NCBI GenBank assembly: GCA_035655435.1
Contig: DASRUN010000022.1
Location: 1-12,842 of the forward strand
Reading direction: 5' to 3'
DNA length: 12,842 nt
Source of the DNA: UBA493 sp035655435
Lineage (GTDB): Archaea; Iainarchaeota; Iainarchaeia; Iainarchaeales; Iainarchaeaceae
Each line of letters starts with the position of its first letter. Positions within the stretch are counted from its first letter, which is position 1. Under the pieces are notes generated by a model. It was given only the letters and a program-made list of their open reading frames with translations, did not search any database and was not told the origin of the DNA. Position numbers and translations under genes: made by a program. Of the stretch, positions 1 to 6,109 are shown in pieces.

Positions 1-1
1 C

Positions 2-1486
2 ATTGATGAGGCTTTGAGAAGGCCGGGCAGATTTGATCGCGAGATAGAGATCGGTGTTCCGTCAAAAAAAGATAGATTTGAAATCCTGCAGATTCATTCA
101 AGAGGGATGCCGTTGACCAAGTTTAATAAAAAGGAAAAAGAGGTGTTGAATTTCCTCGCGAGTTTTCAGGATTCCTCTGATGCGTCCAAAATCTTTTCAG
201 AGGTTATACAAAAACCACAGGCAAGCAAGGATGATTTTTTGTCAAAACTTTTTGAACACTGTAAAAAAAATGTCAGCAAAGATGTTTCTCATGCAGACTT
301 AAAGGATATTATTTCCAAATTTAATGTTGATCTTGGATTGAAGATGATTAAAGACAGACCCAGCTTGAAGATCAGTTCTTTGCTTGCTGAATTGGCCGGA
401 AAAAGACTTAGCGAGGAGATTGTGCTCGAGGAGTTCGCGAACATAACCCATGGTTTTGTGGGCGCGGATTTGGAGGCGCTTGCAAAGGAATCCGCAATGA
501 AGGCTTTGAGGCGATATTTGCCGAAAATAAATTTGGATGAAGAAACTATTCCCCCGGATGTTTTGGAGTCTTTGGAAGTGAATAAGGATGATTTTGCCGA
601 TGCTTTGAAAGATGTTCAGCCTTCCGCTTTGAGGGAGGTTGCAATAGAGATTCCGAACATAAAGTGGAGTGATATCGGCGGTTTGGAAAAAGTTAAAGAC
701 GAGCTCAAGCAGGCTGTTGAATGGCCATTGAAAAAACCCGAGGCTTTTGTGAAAATGGGAATCAAGCCTCCAAGAGGAGTGTTATTTTATGGTCCCCCCG
801 GAACAGGAAAAACTTTATTGGCAAAAGCGGTTGCCGCAGAATCAGAAGCAAATTTTATCAGCATTAAAGGCCCGCAATTGATTTCCATGTGGGTTGGGGA
901 AAGCGAAAAGGGAATTAGAAAAATTTTTCAGAGGGCGAGACAGGTTTCTCCGGTAATAATTTTTTTTGATGAGATTGATGCGATTGCTCCGCGAAGGGGC
1001 GCTGTAACCGATTCCGGGGTTAGCGAGAGAATGGTTAACCAGCTTTTAACAGAGCTTGACGGTGTTGAGGAACTTAAGGGTGTTGTGTTTATTGCCGCAA
1101 CCAATCGTCCTGATTTAATTGATCCTGCTTTGCTCAGGCCGGGGAGAATTGATAAGATAATCCAAATTCCTGCTCCTGATCTTGAATCGAGAAAGCATAT
1201 TCTAAGAATACACACAAAGGGTGTTCCGCTTGCGAAGAATGTTTCGATTGACTGGCTTGAGGAAGTAACTGAAGGTTATAGCGGCGCGGATTTGGAGGGT
1301 TTGGTTAGGGAATCTGCTTTGATCGCACTTCAGGAATCAAAGATGAAACCCACTGAAATAAAATTGTCGAATTTTGAGGAAGCGATGGGGAAGATTGTTC
1401 CTTCAATTTCAAAGGAAACTGTCGATGCTTATAATGGTTTTAAGAGCAGTGTTGCGCAGGCGTTCAAGCCGAGTTATGTGAGATAA
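2..1486 (+). CDS. CDC48/VAT-family double AAA+ ATPase, 5'-truncated by window edge
   Basis: Hexameric ATP-driven protein unfoldase/segregase of the cytoplasm; archaeal homologues feed substrates to the proteasome. The reading frame is open from base 2, so the start lies outside the window. The fragment begins at the D1 arginine-finger region (RRPGRFD) and runs through the D1 lid (THGFVGADL, from about 446). A complete D2 follows: Walker A GPPGTGKT at 791-814, pore loop MWVGESE near 888, Walker B/DEID at 968-979, sensor 1 AATN near 1095, and arginine finger LRPGRID near 1133. Between GMPL and the THGF motif there are about 110 residues where family members have about 12, so the D1 lid carries an insertion of roughly 100 residues (about 116-410). 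The stop is 3 nt from the stop of the convergent lipoprotein gene. The family call is very secure; the role of the insert is unknown. Confidence 0.96.
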   Translation: MDEALRRPGRFDREIEIGVPSKKDRFEILQIHSRGMPLTKFNKKEKEVLNFLASFQDSSDASKIFSEVIQKPQASKDDFLSKLFEHCKKNVSKDVSHADLKDIISKFNVDLGLKMIKDRPSLKISSLLAELAGKRLSEEIVLEEFANITHGFVGADLEALAKESAMKALRRYLPKINLDEETIPPDVLESLEVNKDDFADALKDVQPSALREVAIEIPNIKWSDIGGLEKVKDELKQAVEWPLKKPEAFVKMGIKPPRGVLFYGPPGTGKTLLAKAVAAESEANFISIKGPQLISMWVGESEKGIRKIFQRARQVSPVIIFFDEIDAIAPRRGAVTDSGVSERMVNQLLTELDGVEELKGVVFIAATNRPDLIDPALLRPGRIDKIIQIPAPDLESRKHILRIHTKGVPLAKNVSIDWLEEVTEGYSGADLEGLVRESALIALQESKMKPTEIKLSNFEEAMGKIVPSISKETVDAYNGFKSSVAQAFKPSYVR

Positions 1487-1489
1487 TTT

Positions 1490-2179
1490 TTAGATTCCTT
1501 CACAGAGTTCGTCTGTCTTTCCTTCTAATATCATTATTCCATTTTGCTCGGTGCATTTTTCATCATTATCCTCAATTTCAGGTTCGCAGTAAATTAATTG
1601 GAAGTCAAGTGCTTGGTTTGTATCCTGATTTCTTATTTCCCAGTATTGTCCTCTAAGCCTTCCATAATCTATATGGTCGTACGATTGCTCTTCCCAAAGA
1701 ATTTGTCCTTTGTCGTATCTCCCTTGTATGGTTTTCGCCTGTTCGTAATCTATTTCAGGAACGTTCAGCCAGATTTTTGCGCCGTAAGTTGGTTTGTTGT
1801 CGGTTTGGTTTTTTATTTGATAAAACATAGTGGTTTTTTTGACCAATGAATTATATTCGCAGAATTTTAATTCTGATTCAAAATCAAATTTTTGCGGAAA
1901 GATTTCGTCCAAGATAGTATCATCATCTTGTTGTGTTTGTTCCGGGGGTGTTGGCTGTGTTTGTTCCGGTGGTACGGTTTGCACTTCATTCATTTCGCAT
2001 GCATCGGTTAATGTGTATCCTGTTGGAACGTCGCATGGTGTGGGAAATTCTTTGCATGTTCCGTCAGGCCCGATTGCAGGCGTTATTACTTGCGCACACG
2101 CCTCTCCATTATTTTGTTGTATGCATCCCGAAAGCGCTATGATTGAAAGTATTGCTAGCGCAAAAAATGTTTTTTCCAT
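1490..2179 (-). CDS. Predicted lipoprotein with Cys-rich N-terminal segment
   Basis: This 229-residue protein has a typical lipoprotein signal: a short basic N-terminus, a hydrophobic stretch and the lipobox LSGC, with Cys19 as the probable lipidated residue. It is therefore likely anchored to the outer face of the membrane. Next comes a small Cys segment (C28, C42, C49, C61) containing DGTC and FPTPCDVP. This resembles short cysteine motifs seen in other secreted archaeal proteins as I remember them. A Pro/Gln linker holding two copies of PPEQTQ (about residues 69-83) leads to an acidic, Tyr-rich globular domain with further cysteines that I do not recognise. It lies 25 nt downstream of the M50 protease gene on the same strand and converges on the CDC48 gene. 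A TATA-like box inside the end of the protease gene may drive it separately. Function unknown. Confidence 0.85.
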   Translation of the reverse strand: MEKTFFALAILSIIALSGCIQQNNGEACAQVITPAIGPDGTCKEFPTPCDVPTGYTLTDACEMNEVQTVPPEQTQPTPPEQTQQDDDTILDEIFPQKFDFESELKFCEYNSLVKKTTMFYQIKNQTDNKPTYGAKIWLNVPEIDYEQAKTIQGRYDKGQILWEEQSYDHIDYGRLRGQYWEIRNQDTNQALDFQLIYCEPEIEDNDEKCTEQNGIMILEGKTDELCEGI

Positions 2180-2202
2180 GTTATTAAATATGAGTTATCT
2201 TC

Positions 2203-2210
2203 TTTTAAAT
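2203..2210 (-). promoter_or_regulatory. TATA-like box for the lipoprotein gene
   Basis: ATTTAAAA read on the minus strand, centred about 27 nt before the ATG at 2179, the distance expected for a leaderless archaeal transcript. It overlaps the last codons of the M50 gene, so the spacing could be chance in AT-rich DNA. Confidence 0.45.
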
Positions 2211-2822
2211 TATGGAGAATAGCGCCAAATATGCAGGGAAAAAAATTACTCCGGAAACCGCAACAAGCATTGTAAGCAACCAAATTCCTTTATCCCAAAC
2301 AAAAACTTTGCTTCCGTCAAGCGGGAATATTGGTATCATGTTGAATGCCGCCAAAAAGAAGTTTACGTACATTGCGGAAATTATTATTCTTTGCAAAAAT
2401 TCAGCAGGATTGAATAGTGCAAGTAAAATTCCGAAAAAGAGCACCACTAAAAGATTTGTGACTGGTCCAGCGAGCGAGATTATCCCGTTTTGTTTTACTG
2501 TTATGCTTCTCCCAAAAACATAAACCGCTCCGGGTGCAGCAAAAACAAATGCTCCGTTTGTAAAAATCGCCAATCCTATTGCAAGCAAAAGTCCTTCTCT
2601 CCATGCTCTGAATTCCGCGTGCGCTCCATAATGAATTGCAACATATTTATGGGCAAGTTCGTGGAGTATAAATCCCGTTCCAACAGCCACAAGCATTACC
2701 GCAAACTGGCTTATGAAATCTTTAAACCCGGAAGCCGTGAGAATTCCAAGGCCTATCCATGCAAAGGCAAAGCTTACTGTTAGCCAGCTGATGATAAGGT
2801 CGTTTCTTTCTTTGTTACCCAC
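2205..2822 (-). CDS. M50 family (site-2 protease-like) membrane zinc metalloprotease
   Basis: A 205-residue integral membrane protein with the hallmarks of the M50/S2P family, which cuts substrates within the membrane. The zinc-binding motif HELAH lies at residues 54-58. SLAGPVTNLL, at about 116-125, matches the conserved GPxxN segment. The second active-site motif NMIPIFPLDG lies at 161-170 and supplies the third zinc ligand (Asp169). About six hydrophobic stretches are visible, and no PDZ or CBS domain is present, so this is a minimal form. The start is a GTG giving MGNKERND, chosen because a TATA-like box sits 28 nt upstream. Substrate unknown. The membrane-anchored winged-helix protein at 5039-5653 has the N-in/C-out topology this family tends to cut, which is only a suggestion. 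Confidence 0.93.
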   Translation of the reverse strand: MGNKERNDLIISWLTVSFAFAWIGLGILTASGFKDFISQFAVMLVAVGTGFILHELAHKYVAIHYGAHAEFRAWREGLLLAIGLAIFTNGAFVFAAPGAVYVFGRSITVKQNGIISLAGPVTNLLVVLFFGILLALFNPAEFLQRIIISAMYVNFFLAAFNMIPIFPLDGSKVFVWDKGIWLLTMLVAVSGVIFFPAYLALFSII

Positions 2823-2846
2823 AAGACTGAATTTGGCTCAAAAGCC

Positions 2847-2854
2847 ATTTAAAA
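2847..2854 (-). promoter_or_regulatory. TATA-like box for the M50 protease gene
   Basis: TTTTAAAT read on the minus strand, centred about 28 nt before the GTG at 2822. No Shine-Dalgarno sequence is visible, which fits a leaderless transcript. It lies in the 97-nt divergent region shared with the pilin genes on the other strand. Confidence 0.6.
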
Positions 2855-2888
2855 CCATAACCAATAACATTACGTCAATCAACGAAAT

Positions 2889-2898
2889 CTTTTTATTT
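2889..2898 (+). promoter_or_regulatory. TATA-like box for the + strand pilin pair
   Basis: CTTTTTATTT centred about 26 nt before the ATG at 2920, with no Shine-Dalgarno site in between. It supports 2920 as the start and a leaderless transcript. Confidence 0.6.
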
Positions 2899-2919
2899 GT
2901 TTTATTGTATAGGTTTAGT

Positions 2920-3090
2920 ATGTTTTCTGATGAAAAAGCCCAGGTTTCTATAGAGCTGATAATCGTGCTGGCTGCGGTTGTTGCAATTGTGCTTCTTTTG
3001 GTTTCCCAGCTTCAAAGCACGGCAGAAAAAGGTGCAAAGGCTTTTGACAAGAAAGCGGATGCGATTTTCAAGGAAATTGAAGAGATCTGA
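2920..3090 (+). CDS. Small class III signal peptide (pilin-like) protein
   Basis: A 56-residue protein with a short charged leader, then KAQVSIE and a long hydrophobic helix (about residues 13-31), then a charged helical tail. A/G-Q-x-S-x-E followed by a hydrophobic stretch is the archaeal class III signal peptide pattern, cut before Gln by an EppA/PibD-type prepilin peptidase so that Glu sits at mature position 5. The mature protein would be a bare helix of about 48 residues, like the smallest archaeal pilins. The open frame extends upstream to about 2713, but the leader motif and the TATA-like box at 2889-2898 favour the ATG at 2920. The stop codon directly abuts the ATG of the next gene, suggesting coupled translation. 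Confidence 0.88.
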   Translation: MFSDEKAQVSIELIIVLAAVVAIVLLLVSQLQSTAEKGAKAFDKKADAIFKEIEEI

Positions 3091-3474
3091 ATGAAAGGTC
3101 AAATAAGTATTGAATTTTTGCTTGTATTTTGTGCTGTTCTTTCTTTTCTTGCGATTTTTGCATCCGCGTTTTCTGAAATAGAAAACTCTTCAAGGTTTGC
3201 ACTTGATGTTCAATCCGCGAAAAGATTTTCCGCGGATTTGTCGAATGCTTCCGAAAAACTCTCTTTCTTCGGCGACAAAACATCAATTGAGTTTCGTTAT
3301 AAAATTTTTAATGAATGGGAATTAAGCGAGCAGAGTTTGTTTGTGCGTGCGGATTCAAAAACATTTGAAATTCCTATTCCAGAAAATATTATTTTTGAGG
3401 AAAGTTCTTTTTTCGGAAAAGTGGTTTTCACATTGGAAAAAATTGACGGAAAACTTTTTCTTTCAGGAAACTAA
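3091..3474 (+). CDS. Class III signal peptide (pilin-like) protein with C-terminal globular domain
   Basis: A 127-residue protein starting MKGQISIE and followed by a hydrophobic helix to about residue 27. This is a textbook class III signal: cleavage between Gly3 and Gln4 would leave Glu at mature position 5. The remaining 100 residues look like a small beta-rich extracytoplasmic domain of the minor-pilin type. The ATG follows the TGA of the preceding pilin gene with no gap, so both are almost surely co-translated. Its last 12 nt overlap the end of the convergent minus-strand gene (stop at 3463). No cysteines occur after the helix. Confidence 0.88.
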   Translation: MKGQISIEFLLVFCAVLSFLAIFASAFSEIENSSRFALDVQSAKRFSADLSNASEKLSFFGDKTSIEFRYKIFNEWELSEQSLFVRADSKTFEIPIPENIIFEESSFFGKVVFTLEKIDGKLFLSGN

Positions 3475-3747
3475 AATTTCGTGGGAATATTTTTTCGTGC
3501 GCAAAATTATTTTATTTTCGGTTTTTTCAACTTCATAATTTTTTCCGAACAGCAGATTTGCATCTTTTACAATTTCCACTTCTCCTGAATTCATGTAAGC
3601 CGAAACAATGAGCAAATCATCCATCCCGTGTTTCTGTGCCAGCGCTCCATCCGTTCTCAAATCAGTATCCGGCATTGAAAGTATTAAAATAATCAAAATT
3701 GTAAGTGCTCCAATAGCCTCTATTGAAAAGAAACCTTTAGTTTTCAC
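3463..3747 (-). CDS. Type IV pilin-like protein (KGFFSIE leader)
   Basis: A 94-residue protein starting MKTKGFFSIEAIGAL, followed by a hydrophobic helix and a charged domain of about 65 residues. KG/FFSIE fits a type IV prepilin leader: Gly at -1, Phe at +1, Glu at +5. I chose the GTG at 3747 because it gives a normal short leader; a TTG at 3756 would add MLC. The chosen start overlaps the end of the upstream gene by 11 nt. It is the last of four overlapping minus-strand genes and runs into the convergent pilin gene (12-nt overlap). Probably a minor pilin or pseudopilin; partner and structure unknown. Confidence 0.82.
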   Translation of the reverse strand: MKTKGFFSIEAIGALTILIILILSMPDTDLRTDGALAQKHGMDDLLIVSAYMNSGEVEIVKDANLLFGKNYEVEKTENKIILRTKKYSHEILVS

Positions 3748-4189
3748 ACACAACAAACCCCAAAACAGTTTTTCTCGGAACGATTTCCTTGATTAGAACA
3801 AATCTTTCTATTGTTATGCATCTTTCTCCTTGTTTGTGGAAATAATATTGTGTTCCATTTTCATTCCTTTCATAGAGCGCGTTCAGCGAGTATTGTGAAA
3901 ATTTTTCCAAGTGTATTTTTTCCAATAGTTCTTTGTCAATGATGTTCGCTTCGTTTCTTTTTTTTGCGTGGTTAAAATATACTGCTCCGTTCACAGGCTT
4001 TTCCGCATCCCTGTTTTTTACGATTGCCTCTGAAAGTGCGAATGCAAATAATTCTTTTTTCTCCCATTTTGTCTCTTGTATATTTTGCTCTGCATTTGTA
4101 TTCAACGCGGATAAAAGAAGTGAAACGGAAAAAATGAAAATCATGCATGCAATTAATGCATCCATGCTGAAAATAATCCCTTTACTCAT
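3737..4189 (-). CDS. Pilin-like membrane-anchored protein (KGIIFSMDAL N-terminus)
   Basis: A 150-residue protein starting MSKGIIFSMDALIAC. It has a hydrophobic helix to about residue 28 and a charged extracytoplasmic domain with two late cysteines (GERC and VVCEN). The KG plus small hydrophobic run, with an acidic residue at the mature N-terminus, resembles archaeal pilin-like proteins, though Asp at +6 replaces the usual Glu at +5. The frame opens upstream at 4237, but that start would overlap the previous gene by 56 nt. The ATG at 4189 overlaps it by only 8 nt and gives the prepilin leader. Third gene of the four-gene unit. Could be a minor pilin; processing is uncertain. Confidence 0.8.
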   Translation of the reverse strand: MSKGIIFSMDALIACMIFIFSVSLLLSALNTNAEQNIQETKWEKKELFAFALSEAIVKNRDAEKPVNGAVYFNHAKKRNEANIIDKELLEKIHLEKFSQYSLNALYERNENGTQYYFHKQGERCITIERFVLIKEIVPRKTVLGFVVCEN

Positions 4190-4484
4190 AATGGTTTCCC
4201 GATTCCACAATAATTTTTTTTCCCGCGGGTGTTTCAATAACTCTTATTTTTTCGCTTATCAAATCAAGGCGTTCGCTGTCGCACCTAAGTGATTTTTGAA
4301 GCTTCCCATTTCCTATTGAATAAAAATAATTTATTGCGGTTGAGCATTCAATTGCTTCCTGTTTTTTTCCGAGTTCAAGAAACATTTCCCCTGTTTTTTG
4401 CGTGAGTGTTTTTTCGGATTCGAAGACAAAAATGCTGAATGTTGCCATTATGAGTAGTGCAAAAACTATTTCTGCAAAATTCAT
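4182..4484 (-). CDS. Small membrane-anchored pilin-like protein lacking a leader
   Basis: A 100-residue protein whose hydrophobic helix begins at the initiator: MNFAEIVFALLIMATFSIFVF. It has no Lys-Gly leader, yet Glu is the fifth residue, the position it holds in a mature type IV pilin. It may therefore join the filament without peptidase processing, or it may be a simple anchored subunit. The remaining 75 residues are charged, with two cysteines (IECS, LRCD). The ATG overlaps the stop of the upstream gene as ATGA (4481-4484), and the end overlaps the next start by 8 nt, so translational coupling is likely. Assignment rests mainly on context. Confidence 0.78.
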   Translation of the reverse strand: MNFAEIVFALLIMATFSIFVFESEKTLTQKTGEMFLELGKKQEAIECSTAINYFYSIGNGKLQKSLRCDSERLDLISEKIRVIETPAGKKIIVESGNHYE

Positions 4485-5002
4485 GGAATCAGCCTTACTT
4501 GTGTTGAAGTGTAGCCTGTCGGTATTCTAATTTCTGTTGAAAAGTTTTTTGCTTCGATTTCCGCGCAAGGATAAAACTTTTTGTCTTCTCCGCCTGTGAT
4601 AACATATTCTATTTCCTGCACGCTTCCAAGTGTGATAACAGAAACTTTTGATATTTCCGAAAGTTTTTCAAAATTGAGTTCTTTCGCGGAATTGTTTTTT
4701 GAGCACAATTTTGCGCTTAGGTTTAATTTTTTGAACGCTTCAAGTATTGTAATATTTGCTCTTGCCTTGATTATTTCCGCTTCCGGTTTTTCAAGTGGAA
4801 GTGGAGTTAGAGCCTGTTCTATTTTTTTGTCAATGTAGATTTCGGCTTCGGTTCTTTTGAATGCGCTTTCCTGCATTTCAAGTGCGAGCAGTTCTGTCTG
4901 CTCAATTTTACTGTGAATTTCCGCATTCCCGGTATTTATGGTTAAAAGCAGTTCCAAAGCCCCGAGAAGGATTAACAGACCGAAAAATCCTTTTGAGTTC
5001 AC
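4481..5002 (-). CDS. Pilin-like secreted/anchored protein, first gene of the pilin operon
   Basis: A 173-residue protein starting MNSKGFFGLLILLGALELLL. It has a Lys-Gly leader, a hydrophobic helix to about residue 24 and a long extracytoplasmic domain with two cysteines (KLCS and YPCAE) that could pair. The leader resembles those of its neighbours, but Glu at +5 is missing, a feature known from some minor pilins. The start is a GTG, supported by a TATA-like box 26 nt upstream. It begins 36 nt after the end of the winged-helix gene and heads the run of four overlapping genes. Exact role unknown. Confidence 0.8.
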   Translation of the reverse strand: MNSKGFFGLLILLGALELLLTINTGNAEIHSKIEQTELLALEMQESAFKRTEAEIYIDKKIEQALTPLPLEKPEAEIIKARANITILEAFKKLNLSAKLCSKNNSAKELNFEKLSEISKVSVITLGSVQEIEYVITGGEDKKFYPCAEIEAKNFSTEIRIPTGYTSTQVRLIP

Positions 5003-5023
5003 ATTATTATTGGCAAAAGAAGG

Positions 5024-5034
5024 AATAAAAATAC
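5024..5034 (-). promoter_or_regulatory. TATA-like box of the four-gene pilin operon
   Basis: GTATTTTTATT on the minus strand, centred about 26 nt before the GTG at 5002 in the short gap after the winged-helix gene. No Shine-Dalgarno site follows, so transcription probably starts at or next to the GTG. Confidence 0.6.
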
Positions 5035-5038
5035 TTCG

Positions 5039-5653
5039 TCAATCGTCGAATTTAATCCATTTGCAGTCTTTGATGCCATCCAGTGTTCCGTCGAATTTTT
5101 CACATTCTTCAGGGCTTAAAAGCGCGTTGCAGAGTTCTTCTGTGGTTTCCGCTCTCGTAACGTTTGAAACGCATTTTCCGGTTGTGGCGCTATTTCCGGT
5201 GCCAGCATTTATTTCTTCTCCTGATGTTATTTCCGCAAGGTCATCCTGATTGGTTGGCACAACATAGCTTGCGCGATCAACATCAAGTGCTTCAGATGCT
5301 GAACTTTGCATGAAATTTCCGTAAAACATTGCCGCAAATCCGAGTAGACCCACTATTATTACGGTTGAGAGTATGAGGAATATGTTGCTTTTGTTTGTGT
5401 TTGCTTCGAGCAATTTTTTCCCTTTTCTTGTGAGAGAATAATATTTCCATTTTCTTCCCTCATCATTGAGTTCAATTAGGCCCGCTTCCATGAGAACGGA
5501 GGCATGTTGTTTTACTGTTGGCGCCGCCATTCCTGTTTTTGATGCTAATTCGCTTAATGTAAAATTTCTTTCATCAAGCATTTTGAGTATGTCTGTTCTT
5601 GTTTTTGAGGAAAGCGCTTTGAAATCTGTTGTTGAGATTGATATTCCATCCAT
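5039..5653 (-). CDS. Membrane-anchored ArsR-like winged-helix regulator
   Basis: A 204-residue protein in three parts. Residues 10-82 form an ArsR-type winged helix: LSSKTRTDILKML, then LSELASKTGMAAPTVKQHASVL as helix-turn-helix, then a wing ending KYYSLTRKGKKLL. Residues 90-112 are one transmembrane helix. Residues 113-204 would be outside the cell, acidic, with four cysteines (C161, C175, C184, C197) near the C-terminus. The layout suggests a one-component sensor that binds DNA from the membrane and reads an outside or redox signal. It lies 11 nt downstream of a membrane protein gene and 36 nt upstream of the pilin operon, which is an obvious candidate target. No ligand or operator can be named from sequence alone. 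Confidence 0.87.
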   Translation of the reverse strand: MDGISISTTDFKALSSKTRTDILKMLDERNFTLSELASKTGMAAPTVKQHASVLMEAGLIELNDEGRKWKYYSLTRKGKKLLEANTNKSNIFLILSTVIIVGLLGFAAMFYGNFMQSSASEALDVDRASYVVPTNQDDLAEITSGEEINAGTGNSATTGKCVSNVTRAETTEELCNALLSPEECEKFDGTLDGIKDCKWIKFDD

Positions 5654-5664
5654 TTTTTTTCATC

Positions 5665-5979
5665 TCAGAAAATAAACGCCAATACTATTAGTACTACAAA
5701 AGCCCAGATTGCAAATGCTCTGTTATAATATGCCAGCAAACCAACTGCCGCGGGAGCTATGAGCAGAAATGGTTGTGCTGCCGGGCTTGCGCGTGTAATG
5801 AATATTCCATAAAGTGCTCCTGCTGTGAAAAGAAAGAATAGAAACGCAACAAATCTTTGGATTCCGGTGGTGATGTAGTTAAGTACGCGCTCGAAAATAT
5901 TGTCGCTCATTGGGCTGGGGCTTTTTCCAGAAGCTTTGCTTTCTTCAATCGCGTGGCTGTCTCCATGAGAGTCGCTCAT
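5665..5979 (-). CDS. Small three-helix membrane protein, unknown function
   Basis: A 104-residue protein with a polar Ser/His/Asp N-terminal tail of about 40 residues and three hydrophobic segments (about 43-61, 67-84 and 88-104). It ends directly in the last helix. I do not recognise a family. The ATG at 5979 is preferred over an internal ATG at residue 24 because a TATA-like box lies 26 nt upstream of it. The winged-helix gene follows after 11 nt, so the two are likely co-transcribed and this protein may work with that regulator in the membrane. Confidence 0.78.
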   Translation of the reverse strand: MSDSHGDSHAIEESKASGKSPSPMSDNIFERVLNYITTGIQRFVAFLFFLFTAGALYGIFITRASPAAQPFLLIAPAAVGLLAYYNRAFAIWAFVVLIVLAFIF

Positions 5980-6001
5980 GGTTATATTGTCCTAAAAGCA
6001 C

Positions 6002-6009
6002 TTTTTAAT
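6002..6009 (-). promoter_or_regulatory. TATA-like box for the three-helix membrane protein/winged-helix operon
   Basis: ATTAAAAA on the minus strand, centred about 26 nt before the ATG at 5979. It is one arm of a 130-nt divergent intergenic region in which I see nothing else distinct. Confidence 0.5.
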
Positions 6010-6080
6010 CCTTTCATTTTTCTTAGTACATAATTTAATTGGTGAATCAGAAACAAAATGTTTAGAGCCAGAGAGGTCAT

Positions 6081-6088
6081 ATTTAATA
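6081..6088 (+). promoter_or_regulatory. TATA-like box for the 206-residue protein gene
   Basis: ATTTAATA centred about 25 nt before the ATG at 6110, with no Shine-Dalgarno site. This fits a leaderless transcript. Confidence 0.58.
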
Positions 6089-6109
6089 AAACTGAAAACA
6101 TATCTAATT

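Noticed and set aside
1830..2222. Plus-strand frame of 130 codons, Cys/Ser/Val-rich
   Set aside because: It is the antisense of the lipoprotein gene, whose lipobox, signal peptide and codon pattern are convincing.
2713..2919. Longer start for the 56-residue pilin
   Set aside because: It overlaps the M50 gene on the other strand and the promoter region, and puts the class III signal far from the N-terminus.
4190..4237. Upstream start for the KGIIFSMD protein
   Set aside because: It would overlap the previous gene by 56 nt and bury the prepilin leader behind 16 extra residues.
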